A DNA stretch of 64,000 nt from Schistocerca nitens (GCF_023898315.1 NC_064616.1:293670934-293734933); one strand, 5' to 3'. Counted from the stretch's first letter, positions 43,985 through 54,694 are shown. The notes: generated by a model not told the origin, from the sequence alone. Numbers and translations: made by a program.

Positions 43985-44690
43985 AGTCACAGATATCACA
44001 GTAGCAACTTTACAGAATCTAACTGCGATTTCAGTCACAGTTAGCAGTCGCAAGTAGTATTTCACATTCAAAGACATGAGCCATCTATTGGTCGAATTTA
44101 GCACTGCTTTCTGCGATTTCAGTGACAAGTCGCAACTAAGAGTCGCAAGTAGCAACTAAAAAGCGCGGTTAACAGTGGCATCTGTTGGCCGAAGTTCGTA
44201 CTACGTCCATCTCTGCGGTACGCTATGGAGTCTAACTGCGATTTCCGTGACAAGTCGCAACTAAGAGTCGCAAGTAGCAACTAAAAAGCGCGGTTAACAG
44301 TGGCATCTGTTGGCCAAAGTTCGTACTACGTCCATCTCTGCGGTACGCTATGGAGTCTAACTGCGATTTCCGTGACAAATCGCAACTAAGAGTCGCAAGT
44401 AGCAACTAGAAAGCGCGGTTAACAGTGCCATCTGTGGGTCAAAGTTCGTACTACGCCCATCTCTGCGGTACGCTATGGAGTCTAACTGCGATTTCCGTGA
44501 CAAGTCGCAACTAAGAGTCGCAAGTAGCAACTAAAAAGCGCAGTTAGCACTCCCATCTGTTGAGCAAAGTTCATACTACGCTATTCGCTACCGAGTCAAA
44601 CTGCGATTTCTGTGACTAAACGCAACTAAGAGTCGCAAGTAGCAACTAAAAAGCGCAGTTAACATACTTTTCCTAGTGTCATCTGTTGAC
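43985..44690. repeat. 125-bp tandem array inside HAT1, about 5.5 copies
   Basis: The block 'ctgcgatttc' + 'cgtgacaagtcgcaactaag' + 'agtcgcaagtagcaac' recurs at 44111, 44236, 44361 and 44486. That is a period of exactly 125 over three steps, then about 115, with a shorter first unit (start 44023, step 88). Central copies are nearly identical and outer ones diverge. Each unit carries several TCGCAAC/GTTGCGA-like motifs, likely subterminal transposase-binding repeats. Confidence 0.9.
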
Positions 44691-44750
44691 CGACGTACGT
44701 ACTTCGTTATGAGAGCCTTGTGCCTCACGAGATCGATGTGCTGTGTGTGC

Positions 44751-44967
44751 ATATGAAGGGCTTATTTCAATAGTGGTACAAGACCATTTTTGTTCATTTT
44801 GAGATACAGAGTCGTAAAGTTAAATGAGCGCTGAAAAATCTGCGGTTGAGATACCAGAAATATTCAACGTTTATTTATGTTTGTTTGGATCACTAATTTC
44901 AGAAGCATTATAGACAGAAAAGTGGAGGTAATGGACTTGTACCACTATTGAAATAAGCCTTTCATAT
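44751..44967. mobile_element. Foldback MITE-like element, 217 bp, inside HAT1
   Basis: The left arm at 44751-44789 begins atatgaagggcttatttcaa. The right arm at 44930-44967 is its reverse complement with about three mismatches. About 140 bases separate the arms. No ORF is present. The hairpin interrupts the internal part of HAT1. Confidence 0.75.
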
Positions 44968-46304
44968 TATATGACGACATGCTCATTCAGCATCAGTTAT
45001 GGTTGGTCAAATACTGCTGTGACTCTGAATGTATTATATTAATAAGAAGCCACATTGCCCTTTTCTCCTGAAAATATCAAGTAACGTAACAAATGTGTTT
45101 GATTCTGCTTCCAATATGACAGTTTTGGTTAATACTCCACATGCCTACAGGACTTTGCAATGTTAACACAGCAGAACTCAGACATCTGTATAAGTGTAGA
45201 GAAATGAAAACAGTCATATGAATGCCTCACTTTTGTTCCGACACAGTTCAAGACTCGGGAGAAAAGTTTTACACCTGGTGTTCTACATGGCAACTTCACA
45301 CACAAGAACTTTTTGCCGACACTACTTCCACCTACATAAGTAAGCTTTTCCTGTGTTACTTTCAAGTAATGCACTTAAGCTATTCCTGATTTAACTGGAA
45401 GATCTGTACTTCCCACTTTCATATCAACAGCCTCAAAATGCATATTTTAGACTTCGGTATATGTTACAGGTCAGTGTCACACCAAGATTGTGGAGAAAGG
45501 GGGGGGGGGCGGCATGTCGCTCTCCAACAAGTGTTTACCAATAAGTAAGTGGCGGAAAATTATGGGTATAGGACGGCTTAAACATGTGGAAAATGAGATT
45601 TTTATTATTCACTCACTGTATTTGACATTTATTATTCCTTTAAAATCGCACAACAACTTCAATAAAACACAGTTTAATCATTCACACACTTATTTCACAA
45701 TTATTTCACTTTTAACCTGCAAATCCTCTAAGAGCTGTCTTGAATCTTCACGAGTCTCTCCCAACAACATTGATGTGGATAGATACGTACAGCAACCAGT
45801 AATCAGAGTCAGAACTGTGTCTGCAAAAACACAAGGATTATTAAACAATTTTTGCTGTCATTAATTACTAGCAATATAATTGACAGAGCAGATTGCTAAT
45901 ATTTGCTATAATGAATATCACATTTGCAAGAACGATCTCACTGAAGTAATTCAGTCCATCGAAACGCTTAGAAACTAACCTCTCGTCTGACAAAAACGGT
46001 CTAAAGACGCAGTGACAATTTCTTCAGATCTGTTGACAATGATATCTTGAGTTATCACTTTACTGAGTGACTGAAATGTAGTTCAGGTACCTGTGAACAT
46101 AACAATATGTTAGAATTCATTTTCTAAACACGAACTGTTACGGTACTGTACGGCTACTTACATATTAATTACACTATTAATATTTTCACAGTTGTTTCTT
46201 TAATACAAAATTAAAGCCAACGGAAGAAAAAACGTAAAACATACTTGCCAATGACAGGTTTGTTGCGATGCAATTTTCTGTGTTGACAGATGCAACTTTT
46301 TCAT

Positions 46305-46500
46305 ACAGTGGTAAGTCGCAGAAATCGCAGGAGTCACAGAAATCGCAGAAGTAGCAGAAGTCACAGAAATCGCAGAAGTAGCAGAAGTCGCAGAAATCGC
46401 AGAAGTAGCAGAAATCGCAGAAGTCACAGAAGTAGCAGAAATCGCAGAAGTCACAGAAGTAGCAGAAATCGCGGAAGTAGCAGAAATAGCAGTGGCGGAG
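46305..46500. repeat. Short-unit array (9/18-bp) at the right end of HAT1
   Basis: Alternating 'cagaaatcg' and 'cagaagtag'/'cagaagtca' 9-mers repeat about 20 times. Beyond it lies a hairpin of TGCGA motifs ('ttaactgcgactcttaac' and 'tcgcagttaagaat') before the terminal repeat. Translation gives RNRRSHRNRRSS-type runs that are not a protein. Confidence 0.9.
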
Positions 46501-46642
46501 GGATACACGACCTATGTTCCTTAACTGCGACTCTTAACTGCGACAAATCGCAGTTAAGAATAACAGATACTGGAAAGTAGCATTCACAGAAATCACTGAT
46601 ATCGGAAAATCGCAGTTTAGCCCATCACTAAATACTATTTAG

Positions 46643-47205
46643 GTATGTGTTTTCATTGTCTCTCACCAGAGTGTGTGCCGTGTGGGTTCTCACAGAAATG
46701 AAACATTGTGCTGCCATCTGTCAACAATTTGACAAAGTCATTTCATCAACTTGCCTACATCGGCGTTATCATTGCTTTACTGTACTTGGTTTGAAAAATT
46801 CAAATTTGAATGTTACCGTTGTCTTTCCCCATATCCTTCAAATGCTGTGATGTGACGGCAAATGCTATTTGCAGAGGAAGACTTAAATTATTCACGTTGA
46901 TACTGTTCGAGCTGCATAGCGAACAGCGTCATCTGTTAGCAGCTTTTTGAACTATTTCGAAAATTTTCTATAAAATTCACAATAAACGTACCTTTCGTTG
47001 CAGTCGTCCATCGATATTATTTTTTGACATATTTAATTTTGAAACAGTGACTCATTCGCTGGACACTCTGTATGTCAACGCGTCTTCTATGCCAGGAGCG
47101 ACTTCTTCTGGCTCTGTCCCTCTGACAAAATTGTTTGACGTGTTATGTTAAACGTGGCTTCGCCTTCTTCTAGACTAATGCGTGCCATTATTAATTAATG
47201 ATGCA
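46643..47205. other. No recognised feature
   Basis: Unique-looking, moderately AT-rich sequence with a 67-codon ORF at most. On the minus strand it would be the region upstream of the candidate exon at 43755-43919 before HAT1 inserted, so a promoter could lie here. I see no clear core promoter motif. Confidence 0.3.
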
Positions 47206-47214
47206 AATATGTTG

Positions 47215-47600
47215 CACGTTCTCCACAACAGCGTCAATAAAAGATTAATTTGTAGGATAGTGGGAAAGTGCTGTTGGTCTACAAAGGAGATTGCTGAAAA
47301 ATCACTTGCAGGTCCAATTTTAGAATACTGCTTAGTTGTGGGAGACCCATAACAAGCAGGACTAACTGCGGATATTGAACATCTATGAAAAAGGCAGTGC
47401 GGTTGGTCACAAGTTAGTTTGACCCATAGATGAGTGCCACGGATATGTTAAATCACCTGAATTGGCAGATAGTCGCGAAAGCCTGCTAAACGAAATTGAC
47501 TGTTTCCACATTTTTGTTTAGAACAAGTACTTCCTTCATTGACGTTACCATACACCTGTCAGCCCGTTTATAACGATACGCCAATCTGGAAAATAAATTA
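47215..47600 (+). mobile_element. CR1/Jockey-like LINE scrap, C-terminal part
   Basis: The plus strand reads LAGPILEYCLVVGDP, QAGLTADIEHL, and later LTLPYTCQPVYND. These match in order the VRPxLEYAxxVWDPHQAGLTADLEHVQ block and the carboxyl end of CR1-like ORF2 proteins. The reading is broken by stops. Confidence 0.7.
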
Positions 47601-47751
47601 TGAACTATGTAGTTGGTTTTGTGTTCAATGTTATTGCACGTCGTTTTGCTGTTTCACTCGATAATTAATCTAAAAAGATTACGAAACAATCAGAAAACTA
47701 CTTTGTCGAGTGCAGAGCACTCTGTCGAGTTAACGTTTCTCTTTGCAGTAT

Positions 47752-48400
47752 CATACGTCGACCACACACGTAACTGCATGCTTGACATGCTCAAGCGTTC
47801 TTGAGCAAGAATGCACAGATTTCTGGCTCTTACATACGGTTCAAGCATGCTTATATAAACATTAGTTTGTTCACAAGAAAATGCCGAGCTAAGATGACGA
47901 TGAGCTGGCTTTGGCAACCTTTTTGCTTGTGTTAAAAGAAAGGGGAGAAAACGAGATTAGTGGATTAGAGTGGTTAAAGAAACGAAAACATCATTCCCGT
48001 ATTAACTATTCGTGATAGACACGCTATGGAAAATACCTCACAGAACTGTTGATTTTCTTCTTTCTCCATGTACGAGTGATATTGTATTCTATGACCTGAC
48101 CTACAATACAGTACAACATTTGTACAGAACGTTATTTAACAGGACCAAATAAAAATTAAATCAAACCAGATCACCGACAAACGCTTGCACAAGCCTCCCT
48201 ATTCTTGGTACACACGCTCAAGCATACACACACTTGAACGCTTGCACAAGCATGCATATTCGAAATTCGATCAAGCATCAAAGTGGTTGTACAGTACTGA
48301 TGCTTGCGCAAATTTATCCCAATCACTATCAAGCATGCTTGGGCAAGCACGCTTGCACAAGCGTGTTGTCAAGCGTGCAGCTACATGTGGGGTCGCTGTT
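47752..48400. mobile_element. Palindrome-rich non-autonomous element with CAAGC motifs
   Basis: The ends are inverted: gaccacacacgtaactgcat at 47760 against the reverse complement of the right end at 48368-48394, which reads gaccccacatgtagctgcac, both followed by gcttgac. Inside each end the palindromes CAAGCATGCTTG and GCTTGCACAAGC and their variants recur many times (47780-47860 and 48180-48370). The middle is AT-rich with no ORF. This layout, terminal inverted repeats plus dense subterminal motifs, suggests a MITE of unknown superfamily. Confidence 0.6.
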
Positions 48401-48596
48401 AGCTACCTAGTGACGTCATGCCACGCCAGATGGGACCAACGAAATACTGTACTTGGCCCCGGTCTCATCAGTAGACCAGATGGGGGGGAAACCAAGCAAA
48501 AACCTAAGAAACACCTTGTCTTGGCGTACAGCCACAGCAATGCATGAAGCCGAGTGCTTAAAGTTTGTGATTTTGTGCCGTTGTAATGCTCTGTGC

Positions 48597-51500
48597 TTCC
48601 CCCATGAACCATGGACCTTGCCGTTGGTGGGGAGGCTTGCGTGCCTCAGCGATACAGATGGCCGTACCGTAGGTGCAACCACAACGGAGGGGTATCTGTT
48701 GAGAGGCCAGACAAACATGTGGTTCCTGAAGAGGGGCAGCACCCTTTTCAGTAGTTGCAGGGGCAACAGTCTGGATGATTGACTGATCTGGCCTTGTAAC
48801 ATTAACCAAAATGGCCTTCTTGTGCTGGTACTGCGAACGGCTGAAAGCAAGGGGAAACTACAGCCGTAATTTTTCCCGAGGACATGCAGCTTTACTGTAT
48901 GATTAAATGATGATGGCGTCCTCTTGGGTAAAATATTCCGGAGGTAAAATAGTCCCCCATTTGGATCTCCGGGCGGGGACTACTCAAGAGGATGTCGTTA
49001 TTAGGAGAAAGAAAACTGGCATTCTACGGATCGGAGCGTGGAATGTCAGATCCCTTAATCGGGCAGGTAGGTTAGAAAATTTAAAAAGGGAAATGGATAG
49101 GTTAAAGTTAGATATAGTGGGAATTAGTGAAGTTCGGTGGCAGGAGGAACAAGACTTTTGGTCAGGTGATTACAGGGTTATAAATACAAAATCAAATAGG
49201 GGTAATGCAGGAGTAGGTTTAATAATGAATAAAAAAATAGGAGTGCGGGTTAGCTACTACAAACAGCATAGTGAACGCATTATTGTGGCCAAGATAGACA
49301 CAAAGCCCATGCCTACTACAGTAGTACAAGTTTATATGCCAACTAGCTCTGCAGATGATGAAGAAATTGATGAAATGTATGACGAGATAAAAGCAATTAT
49401 TCAGGTAGTGAAGGGAGACGCAACTTTAATAGTCATGGGTGACTGGAATTCGTCAGTAGGAAAAGGGAGAGAAGGAAACATAGTAGGTGAATATGGATTG
49501 GGGGGAAGAAATGAAAGAGGAAGCCGCCTTGTAGAATTTTGCACAGAGCATAACTTAATCATAGCTAACACTTGGTTCAAGAATCATAAAAGAAGGTTGT
49601 ATACCTGGAAGAATCCTGGAGATACTAATAGGTATCAGATAGATTATATAATGGTAAAACAGAGATTTAGGAACCAGGTTTTAAATTGTAAGACATTTCC
49701 AGGGGCAGATGTGGATTCTGACCACAATCTATTGGTTATGAACTGCAGATTGAAACTGAAGAAACTGCAAAAAGGTGGAAATTTAAGGAGATGGGACCTG
49801 GATAAACTGAAAGAACCAGAGGTTGTAGAGAGTTTCAGGGAGAGCATAAGGGAACAATTGACAGGAATGGGGGAAAGAAATACAGTAGAAGAAGAATGGG
49901 TAGCTCTGAGGGATGAAGTAGGGAAGGCAGCAGAGGATCAAGTAGGTAAAAAGACGAGGGCTAATAGAAATCCTTGGGTAACAGAAGAAATATTGAATTT
50001 AATTGATGAAAGGAGAAAATATAAAAATGCAGTAAATGAAGCAGGCAAAAGGGAATACAAACGTCTCAAAAATGAGATCGACAGAAAGTGCAAAATGGCT
50101 AAGCAGGGATGGCTAGAGGACAAATGTAAGGATGTAGAGGCTTGTCTCACTAGGGGTAAGATAGATACTGCCTACAGGAAAATTAAAGAGACCTTTGGAG
50201 ATAAGAGAACCACTTGTATGAACATCAAGAGCTCAGATGGCAACCCAGTTCTAAGCAAAGAAGGGAAGGCAGAAAGGTGGAAGGAGTATATAGAGGGTTT
50301 ATACAAGGGCGATGTACTTGAGGACAGTATTATGGAAATGGAAGAGGATGTAGATGAAGATGAAATGGGAGATAAGATACTGCGTGAAGAGTTTGACAGA
50401 GCACTGAAAGACCTGAGTCGAAACAAGGCCCCTGGAGTAGACAACATCCCATTAGAACTACTGATGGCCTTGGGAGAGCCAGTCATGACAAAACTCTATC
50501 ATCTGGTGAACAAGATGTATGAGACAGGCGAAGTACCCACAGACTTCAAGAAGAATATAATAATTCCAATACCAAAGAAAGCAGGTGTTTACAGATGTGA
50601 AAATTACCCAACTATCATTTTAATAAGTCACAGCTGCAAAATACTAACGCGAATTCTTTACAGACGAATGGAAAAACTGGTAGAAGCGGACCTCGGGGAA
50701 GATCAGTTTGGATTCCGTAGAAATGTTGGAACACGTGAGGCAATACTAACCTTAAGACTTATCTTAGAGGAAAGATTAAGAAAAGGCAAACCTACGTTTC
50801 TAGCATTTGTAGACTTAGAGAAAGCTTTTGACAACGTTAACTGGAATACTCTCTTTCAAATTCTGAAGGTGGCAGGGGTAAAATGCAGGGAGCGAAAGGC
50901 TATTTACAATTTGTACAGAAACCAGATGGCAGTTATAAGAGTCGAGGGGCATGAAAGGGAAGCAGTGGTTGGGAAAGGAGTGAGACAGGGTTGTAGCCTC
51001 TCCCCGATGTTATTCAATCTGTATATTGAGCGAGCAGTAAAGGAAACAAAAGAAAAATTCGGAGTAGGTATTAAAATTCATGGAGAAGAAGTAAAATCTT
51101 TGAGGTTCGCCGATGTCATTGTAATTCTGTCAGAGACAGCAAAGGACTTGGAAGAATAGTTGAACGGAATGGACAGTGTCTTGAAAGAAGGATATAAGAT
51201 GAACATCAACAAAAGCAAAACGAGGATAATGGAATGTAGTCAAATTAAATCGGGTGATGCTGAGGGGATTAGATCAGGAAATGAGACACTTAAAGTAGTA
51301 AAGGAGTTTTGCTATTTAGGGAGTAAAATAACTGATGATGGTCGAAGTAGAGAGGATATAAAATGTAGACTGACAATGGCAAGGAAATCGTTTCTGAAGA
51401 AGAGAAATTTGTTAACATCGAGTATAGATTTAAGTGTCAGGAAGTCGTTTCTGAAAGTATTTGTATGGAGTGTAGCCATGTATGGAAGTGAAACATGGAA

Positions 51501-51886
51501 GATAACCAGTTTGGACAAGAAGAGAATAGAAGCTTTCGAAATGTGGTGCTACAGAAGAATGCTGAAGATAAGGTGGGTAGATCACGTAACTAATGAGGAG
51601 GTATTGAATAGGATTGGGGAGAAGAGAAGTTTGTGGCACAACTTGACTAGAAGAAGGGATCGGTTGGTAGGACATGTTTTGAGGCATCAAGGGATCACAA
51701 ATTTAGCATTGGAGGGCAGCGTGGAGGGTAAAAATCGTAGAGGGAGACCCAGAGATCAATACACTAAGCAGATTCAGAAGGATGTAGGTTGCAGTAGGTA
51801 CTGGGAGATGAAGAAGCTTGCACAGGATAGAGTAGCATGGAGAGCTGCATCAAACCAGTCTCAGGACTGAAGACCACAGCAACAAC
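48597..51886 (+). mobile_element. RTE LINE B1, full-length
   Basis: A 3.3-kb element with a perfect 12-bp target duplication, aatgctctgtgc, at 48585-48596 and 51887-51898. It has a 310-base leader (starting near 'catgaaccatggaccttg'), one long ORF and a short 3' region ending in a CAA-rich tail ('agcaacaac'). The family is also seen at 1-475 and as B2 in the stack. The perfect duplication and near-intact ORF make it the youngest-looking LINE here. Confidence 0.95.
48907..51870 (+). pseudogene. RTE LINE B1 endonuclease-reverse transcriptase ORF, 987 codons, one stop
   Basis: A single-ORF RTE protein. The endonuclease (about residues 40-280) has GAWNVRSL (Asn46), ISEVRW (Glu75), VMGDWNSSVG (Asp179, Asn181) and DSDHNLLV (Asp272-His273). 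The reverse transcriptase has NKAPGVDNIPLELL, FGFRRNVGTREAI, FLAFVDLEKAFDN and GVRQGCSLSPMLFNLYIE. Its catalytic FADD is FADV here (residues 734-737, gtc at 51115-51117). One in-frame TAG lies at 51157-51159, after residue 750. Beyond it the same frame continues to the natural stop at 51868-51870 with YLGSKITDDGRSREDIKCR, YGSETWKITSLDKKRIEAFEMWCYRRMLKIRW and the C-terminal RVAWRAASNQSQD. These two changes are the only clear defects, so the copy is inactive but recent. Confidence 0.92.
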
Positions 51887-52055
51887 AATGCTCTGTGCCT
51901 TGATTCTTACTGAGTGTTGTTTATTGGTGTATACGTTACTGCTATTTTAGGTTCTTGGTACCTGTCATTGTGCTTCGGATGTAAACGTCCACTGAATTAC
52001 TGCAGCGTCTGCACTGTATTCTAAGCTTGTAGTGCCATTCTCAGATCCTCGAAAC

Positions 52056-52412
52056 ATGGCTAAATATACTTGCGTGGGCTGTTGTGCAACATCCAGTATC
52101 AACAGTAACTTGCAAAGAGATATTAATACTAAAAATCTGAGTAATGGTGCTTTGAAATTTGCGTGTAACATTTGTAATTCTAGTACCTCTAGACATGACA
52201 ATTTCAGCAGTCACTGTCACCAAAAGGTACGTGAAGATAGCATTTTGTGTCCATTGTGTAAATACAAGTGTGCAGAACTAAGTGAGATGCTTCAGAATTA
52301 TTCCGTTTACCACGAGAAACTCTTGGATTTTCTAACGAAAACGAATTTGAACCTATGTAAGGCTGAAATGACAGTTAGATGTCATGAGAAGCAGATGTAC
52401 CAGTATAAATGA
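52056..52412 (+). CDS. Small zinc-finger-like ORF, 118 residues, host or transposon origin unknown
   Basis: MAKYTCVGCCATSSINSNLQRDINTKNLSNGALKFACNICNSSTSRHDNFSSHCHQKVREDSILCPLCKYKCAELSEMLQNYSVYHEKLLDF... contains three Cys pairs (CVGC, CNIC, CPLC) with histidines at finger-like spacings: CNIC-X8-HDNF-H-like and CPLC-X13-H. This suggests two or three degenerate C2H2 fingers. I do not recognise the family. The ORF is uninterrupted from ATG to TGA in a region full of relics, which is notable, but it may be one exon of a longer gene or the N-terminus of a transposase. RTE B1 inserted about 170 bases upstream of its start. Confidence 0.45.
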   Translation: MAKYTCVGCCATSSINSNLQRDINTKNLSNGALKFACNICNSSTSRHDNFSSHCHQKVREDSILCPLCKYKCAELSEMLQNYSVYHEKLLDFLTKTNLNLCKAEMTVRCHEKQMYQYK

Positions 52413-52535
52413 AAGCAGGAAGTACGCAGTGTCAGTAGCTAAGCAGTATCAACAGAATGGGTCGGTGTGGATTAATCACTGGATGTCACCTGAGTAACAA
52501 ATCCATCGGGCACATTTCAACCCTTCTAAAGCTGT

Positions 52536-52745
52536 TGTTGTTGTTGTTTTTGGGGGAAGAGACCAAACTACGAGGTCGTCGGTATTATCGGATTAGGGAA
52601 GGACGGGGAAGGAATTCGGCCGTGCCTTTTCAAAGGAACCATCCCGCCATTTGCCTGGAGTGATTTAGGGAAATCATGGAAAAACTGAATCAGGATGGCC
52701 GGACGCGGTATTCAACTGTTGTCCTCCCGAATGCGAGTCCAGTGT
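52536..52745 (-). mobile_element. tRNA-derived SINE, family B
   Basis: A 210-base SINE bounded by the perfect 12-bp duplication ttctaaagctgt (52524-52535 and 52746-52757). On the minus strand the tRNA-like head is truncated at 'acactggactcgcattcggg', and a B-box-like 'ggttgaatacc' occurs (near 52703-52713). The 3' end on the left is (AAC)n on the element strand, preceded by 'gtttggtctcttcccccaaa', which resembles the 3' end of the I-type LINEs A3 and A4. Confidence 0.88.
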
Positions 52746-52759
52746 TTCTAAAGCTGTCT

Positions 52760-54150
52760 AAGTCGAATGCTGATGATGAATAGAATAGAATCTTTATTTG
52801 CCTTTCGATATATTTTCCATACAACTGGTTTCATTGGTGTGTTTAATACATAAAACAATAAAATATAATTACATAAATATGCACGTGCAGTACAAGTAGA
52901 TATATATGCTAAAATGATGGCGATACTATACATTGTTAATATAATAGTAATAACTAGGAATAATACATTATATTAATCACATATATGATTGTATCATTAA
53001 GCAATTAGGTTTTTATTTAAGTACTATGTAGAAAGATGTGTAAACACTTATACATTACTGTAACACACACATATAAGCATACTTGATAATGTAGTTACCG
53101 ACTGCTTATTTTGTGCCTCCTGTGTGTCACTGTTTAGAAACTCATAAACTGAGTAGTATGGCATACATTTGAACCAAACTACTATCGTATACTTAAAACT
53201 ATTCATGGGTAGATCGCTCACTGTCTTTGAGAGATCGTTGCAGAATTTCAAACATAGGTACTTATGGTTCTTATGTGTTAATGTCAGTCTCGAGTATGGA
53301 AGATCTAGGTCACTATTACTTCAAGTATTATGGAGATGGACTTGGGATATTAACTTAAAATTGCTTGCGTTTTCTTTAGTTTGTATTAAACAGTTGTAGA
53401 TATACACACTAGGCAGTGTCGTTATCTTGAGTTCTTTAAACAGGGTTTTTGCAGCCTTGTGCTGGTTCTAGGCCTAATATACATCTAACTGCTTTCTTCT
53501 GGCACTTGAAGATGGTACTGGAACCCACTGAGTTACCCCAAAGTATTAATCCATACCGCAGTTGTGTTTGGAAAATCAATGTATGCAGGAATTAATAAAT
53601 TTTTGCTAATAATGTGTCTCAGCTTGTGCTGTAGGAACAGAGTACGAGCAAGTTTGCAACATAGGTAATTTGTAAGCTTATCCTATGTACCTTCTTGATC
53701 TAAATGCAACCCCAGTAATTTTTCTATCTTATTTGGATGTATTTAGGATGAAGCGAATTTCTTGAGCTTTTATTCTATTTATAGCTAAAAGACTGGCCCT
53801 GCATCAGTCACTGCTCATTTCAGCTACCACTTTGTGGTATTCTGAAACATCTTGCAGATTTTCTTCATCCGTAATTAGGGTCATGTCATCAGCATCCAGG
53901 ACTTTGTCACATGGCATGTATATTGGCAAGTCGCTGATATACACAATGAACAGGAAAGGCCGAAGCACTAACCCTTCTGGAACTCCTATCTTTATTTTAA
54001 TGGTGTTGACATTTAGTTGTTTACCTTTACTAATTGTATCTTGTTGCTTAAGTATGACTGAAAAAGTTTAATGGCTTATCTACAACACATAATGTTCTAG
54101 CTTTTTTATCATATATGTCACATGTGACAGAATCAAAAAAATTGCTCAAA
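52760..54150 (-). mobile_element. CR1-like LINE fragment with 3' untranslated region
   Basis: The minus strand at 53820-53990 reads LFIVYISDLPIYMPCDKVLDADDMTLITDEENLQD, the GPLLFxLYINDLP and ADD blocks of a CR1/Jockey reverse transcriptase. Downstream, broken frames around 53500-53800 continue the thumb. About 700 bases of A/T-rich 3' region follow, down to 'ctttattctattc'-type sequence near 52790. The fragment is 5'-truncated near 54150. Confidence 0.65.
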
Positions 54151-54184
54151 TCTAACAGTGTTGGGCAAACCAGTTTCTCGTTAT

Positions 54185-54694
54185 TGAATGAAACAACACG
54201 TTTACTGTTAACAGTCGCTGTTTATTTATATCGACGAGGTGTTTCAAAGATTTAAATCTCCATTGTCAGGTGGATTTACACGTGTTAGTATGATATATCT
54301 GTGTGCTGTGTTACGATTTTGGGGTAGCTTGTGGCACTGTCTCCTATGGTTACATGTTCCTTTCTCTGTGGTAACACATCATGTGTAAACTGACATATTT
54401 TGTAAACAAAAATGGTGTCTGGAAACTGCTAGGTGTAAAGAACCACCTATTAGTTTCCAGAAACCATGTTTGTTTACAAAATATGACAATTTACTTGTGA
54501 TGTGTTATCACAGAGGAAAGAACCTTTGCCCAAAGCAGACAGTGCCACAAGTTACCCCAAAATTATAACACAACCCACACATGTGTCACACTAACACATG
54601 TAAATCCACCAGCTGATGGAGGTTTAAGCCTTCGAAAAGGGATTGTGAATATGAATGAACAGTGACTGGTAACACTGAACTTGTTATTTTACGA
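54185..54694. repeat. Large inverted repeat, probably paired Penelope-like element termini
   Basis: The left arm (54185-54432) and right arm (54441-54694) are reverse complements over almost their whole length with moderate divergence. Matched blocks include 'tattttgtaaacaaa', 'ttggggtagcttgtggcac' and 'ggtggatttacacgtgttag'. Each arm carries a motif resembling a hammerhead ribozyme core (right arm: ctgatggaggtttaagcct then tcgaaaa; left arm on its own strand: ctgacaatggagatttaaat, then ctttgaaacacctcgtc). Such motifs are known in the terminal repeats of Penelope-like elements, which often sit as inverted pairs. The core motifs here have diverged. Confidence 0.6.

Larger units (their letters stand above)
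43935..46634. mobile_element. HAT1: 2.7-kb hAT-like non-autonomous element
   Basis: The left end reads tagtggtgggcaggaaatcg. The right end, reverse-complemented, reads tagtgatgggctaaactgcg a few bases inside the edge. The flanks gtatttag (43927-43934) and ctatttag (46635-46642) form an 8-bp duplication with one mismatch. The terminal sequence and 8-bp duplication are typical of hAT elements. Both ends are loaded with TGCGA/TCGCA motifs. No transposase frame is visible inside, so it would need an enzyme in trans. It contains a 125-bp tandem array, a foldback element and a short-unit array, listed separately. Confidence 0.75.

Noticed and set aside
43985-44690. CRISPR-like look of the evenly spaced 125-bp repeats
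   Set aside because: Whole units are repeated without variable spacers, the DNA is eukaryotic, and the array belongs to a hAT-like element.
46290-46580. ORF reading RNRRSHRNRRSSRSHRNRRSS
   Set aside because: It is produced by the 9/18-bp repeat array of HAT1 and has no independent support as a protein.
48403-48850. Minus-strand ORFs across the RTE leader
   Set aside because: They lie antisense in the LINE leader, overlap the target duplication and match no family.
48907-51870. Bacterial-type reverse transcriptase system such as a retron or diversity-generating element
   Set aside because: The endonuclease-reverse transcriptase order, target duplication and CAA-rich tail are those of an eukaryotic LINE.
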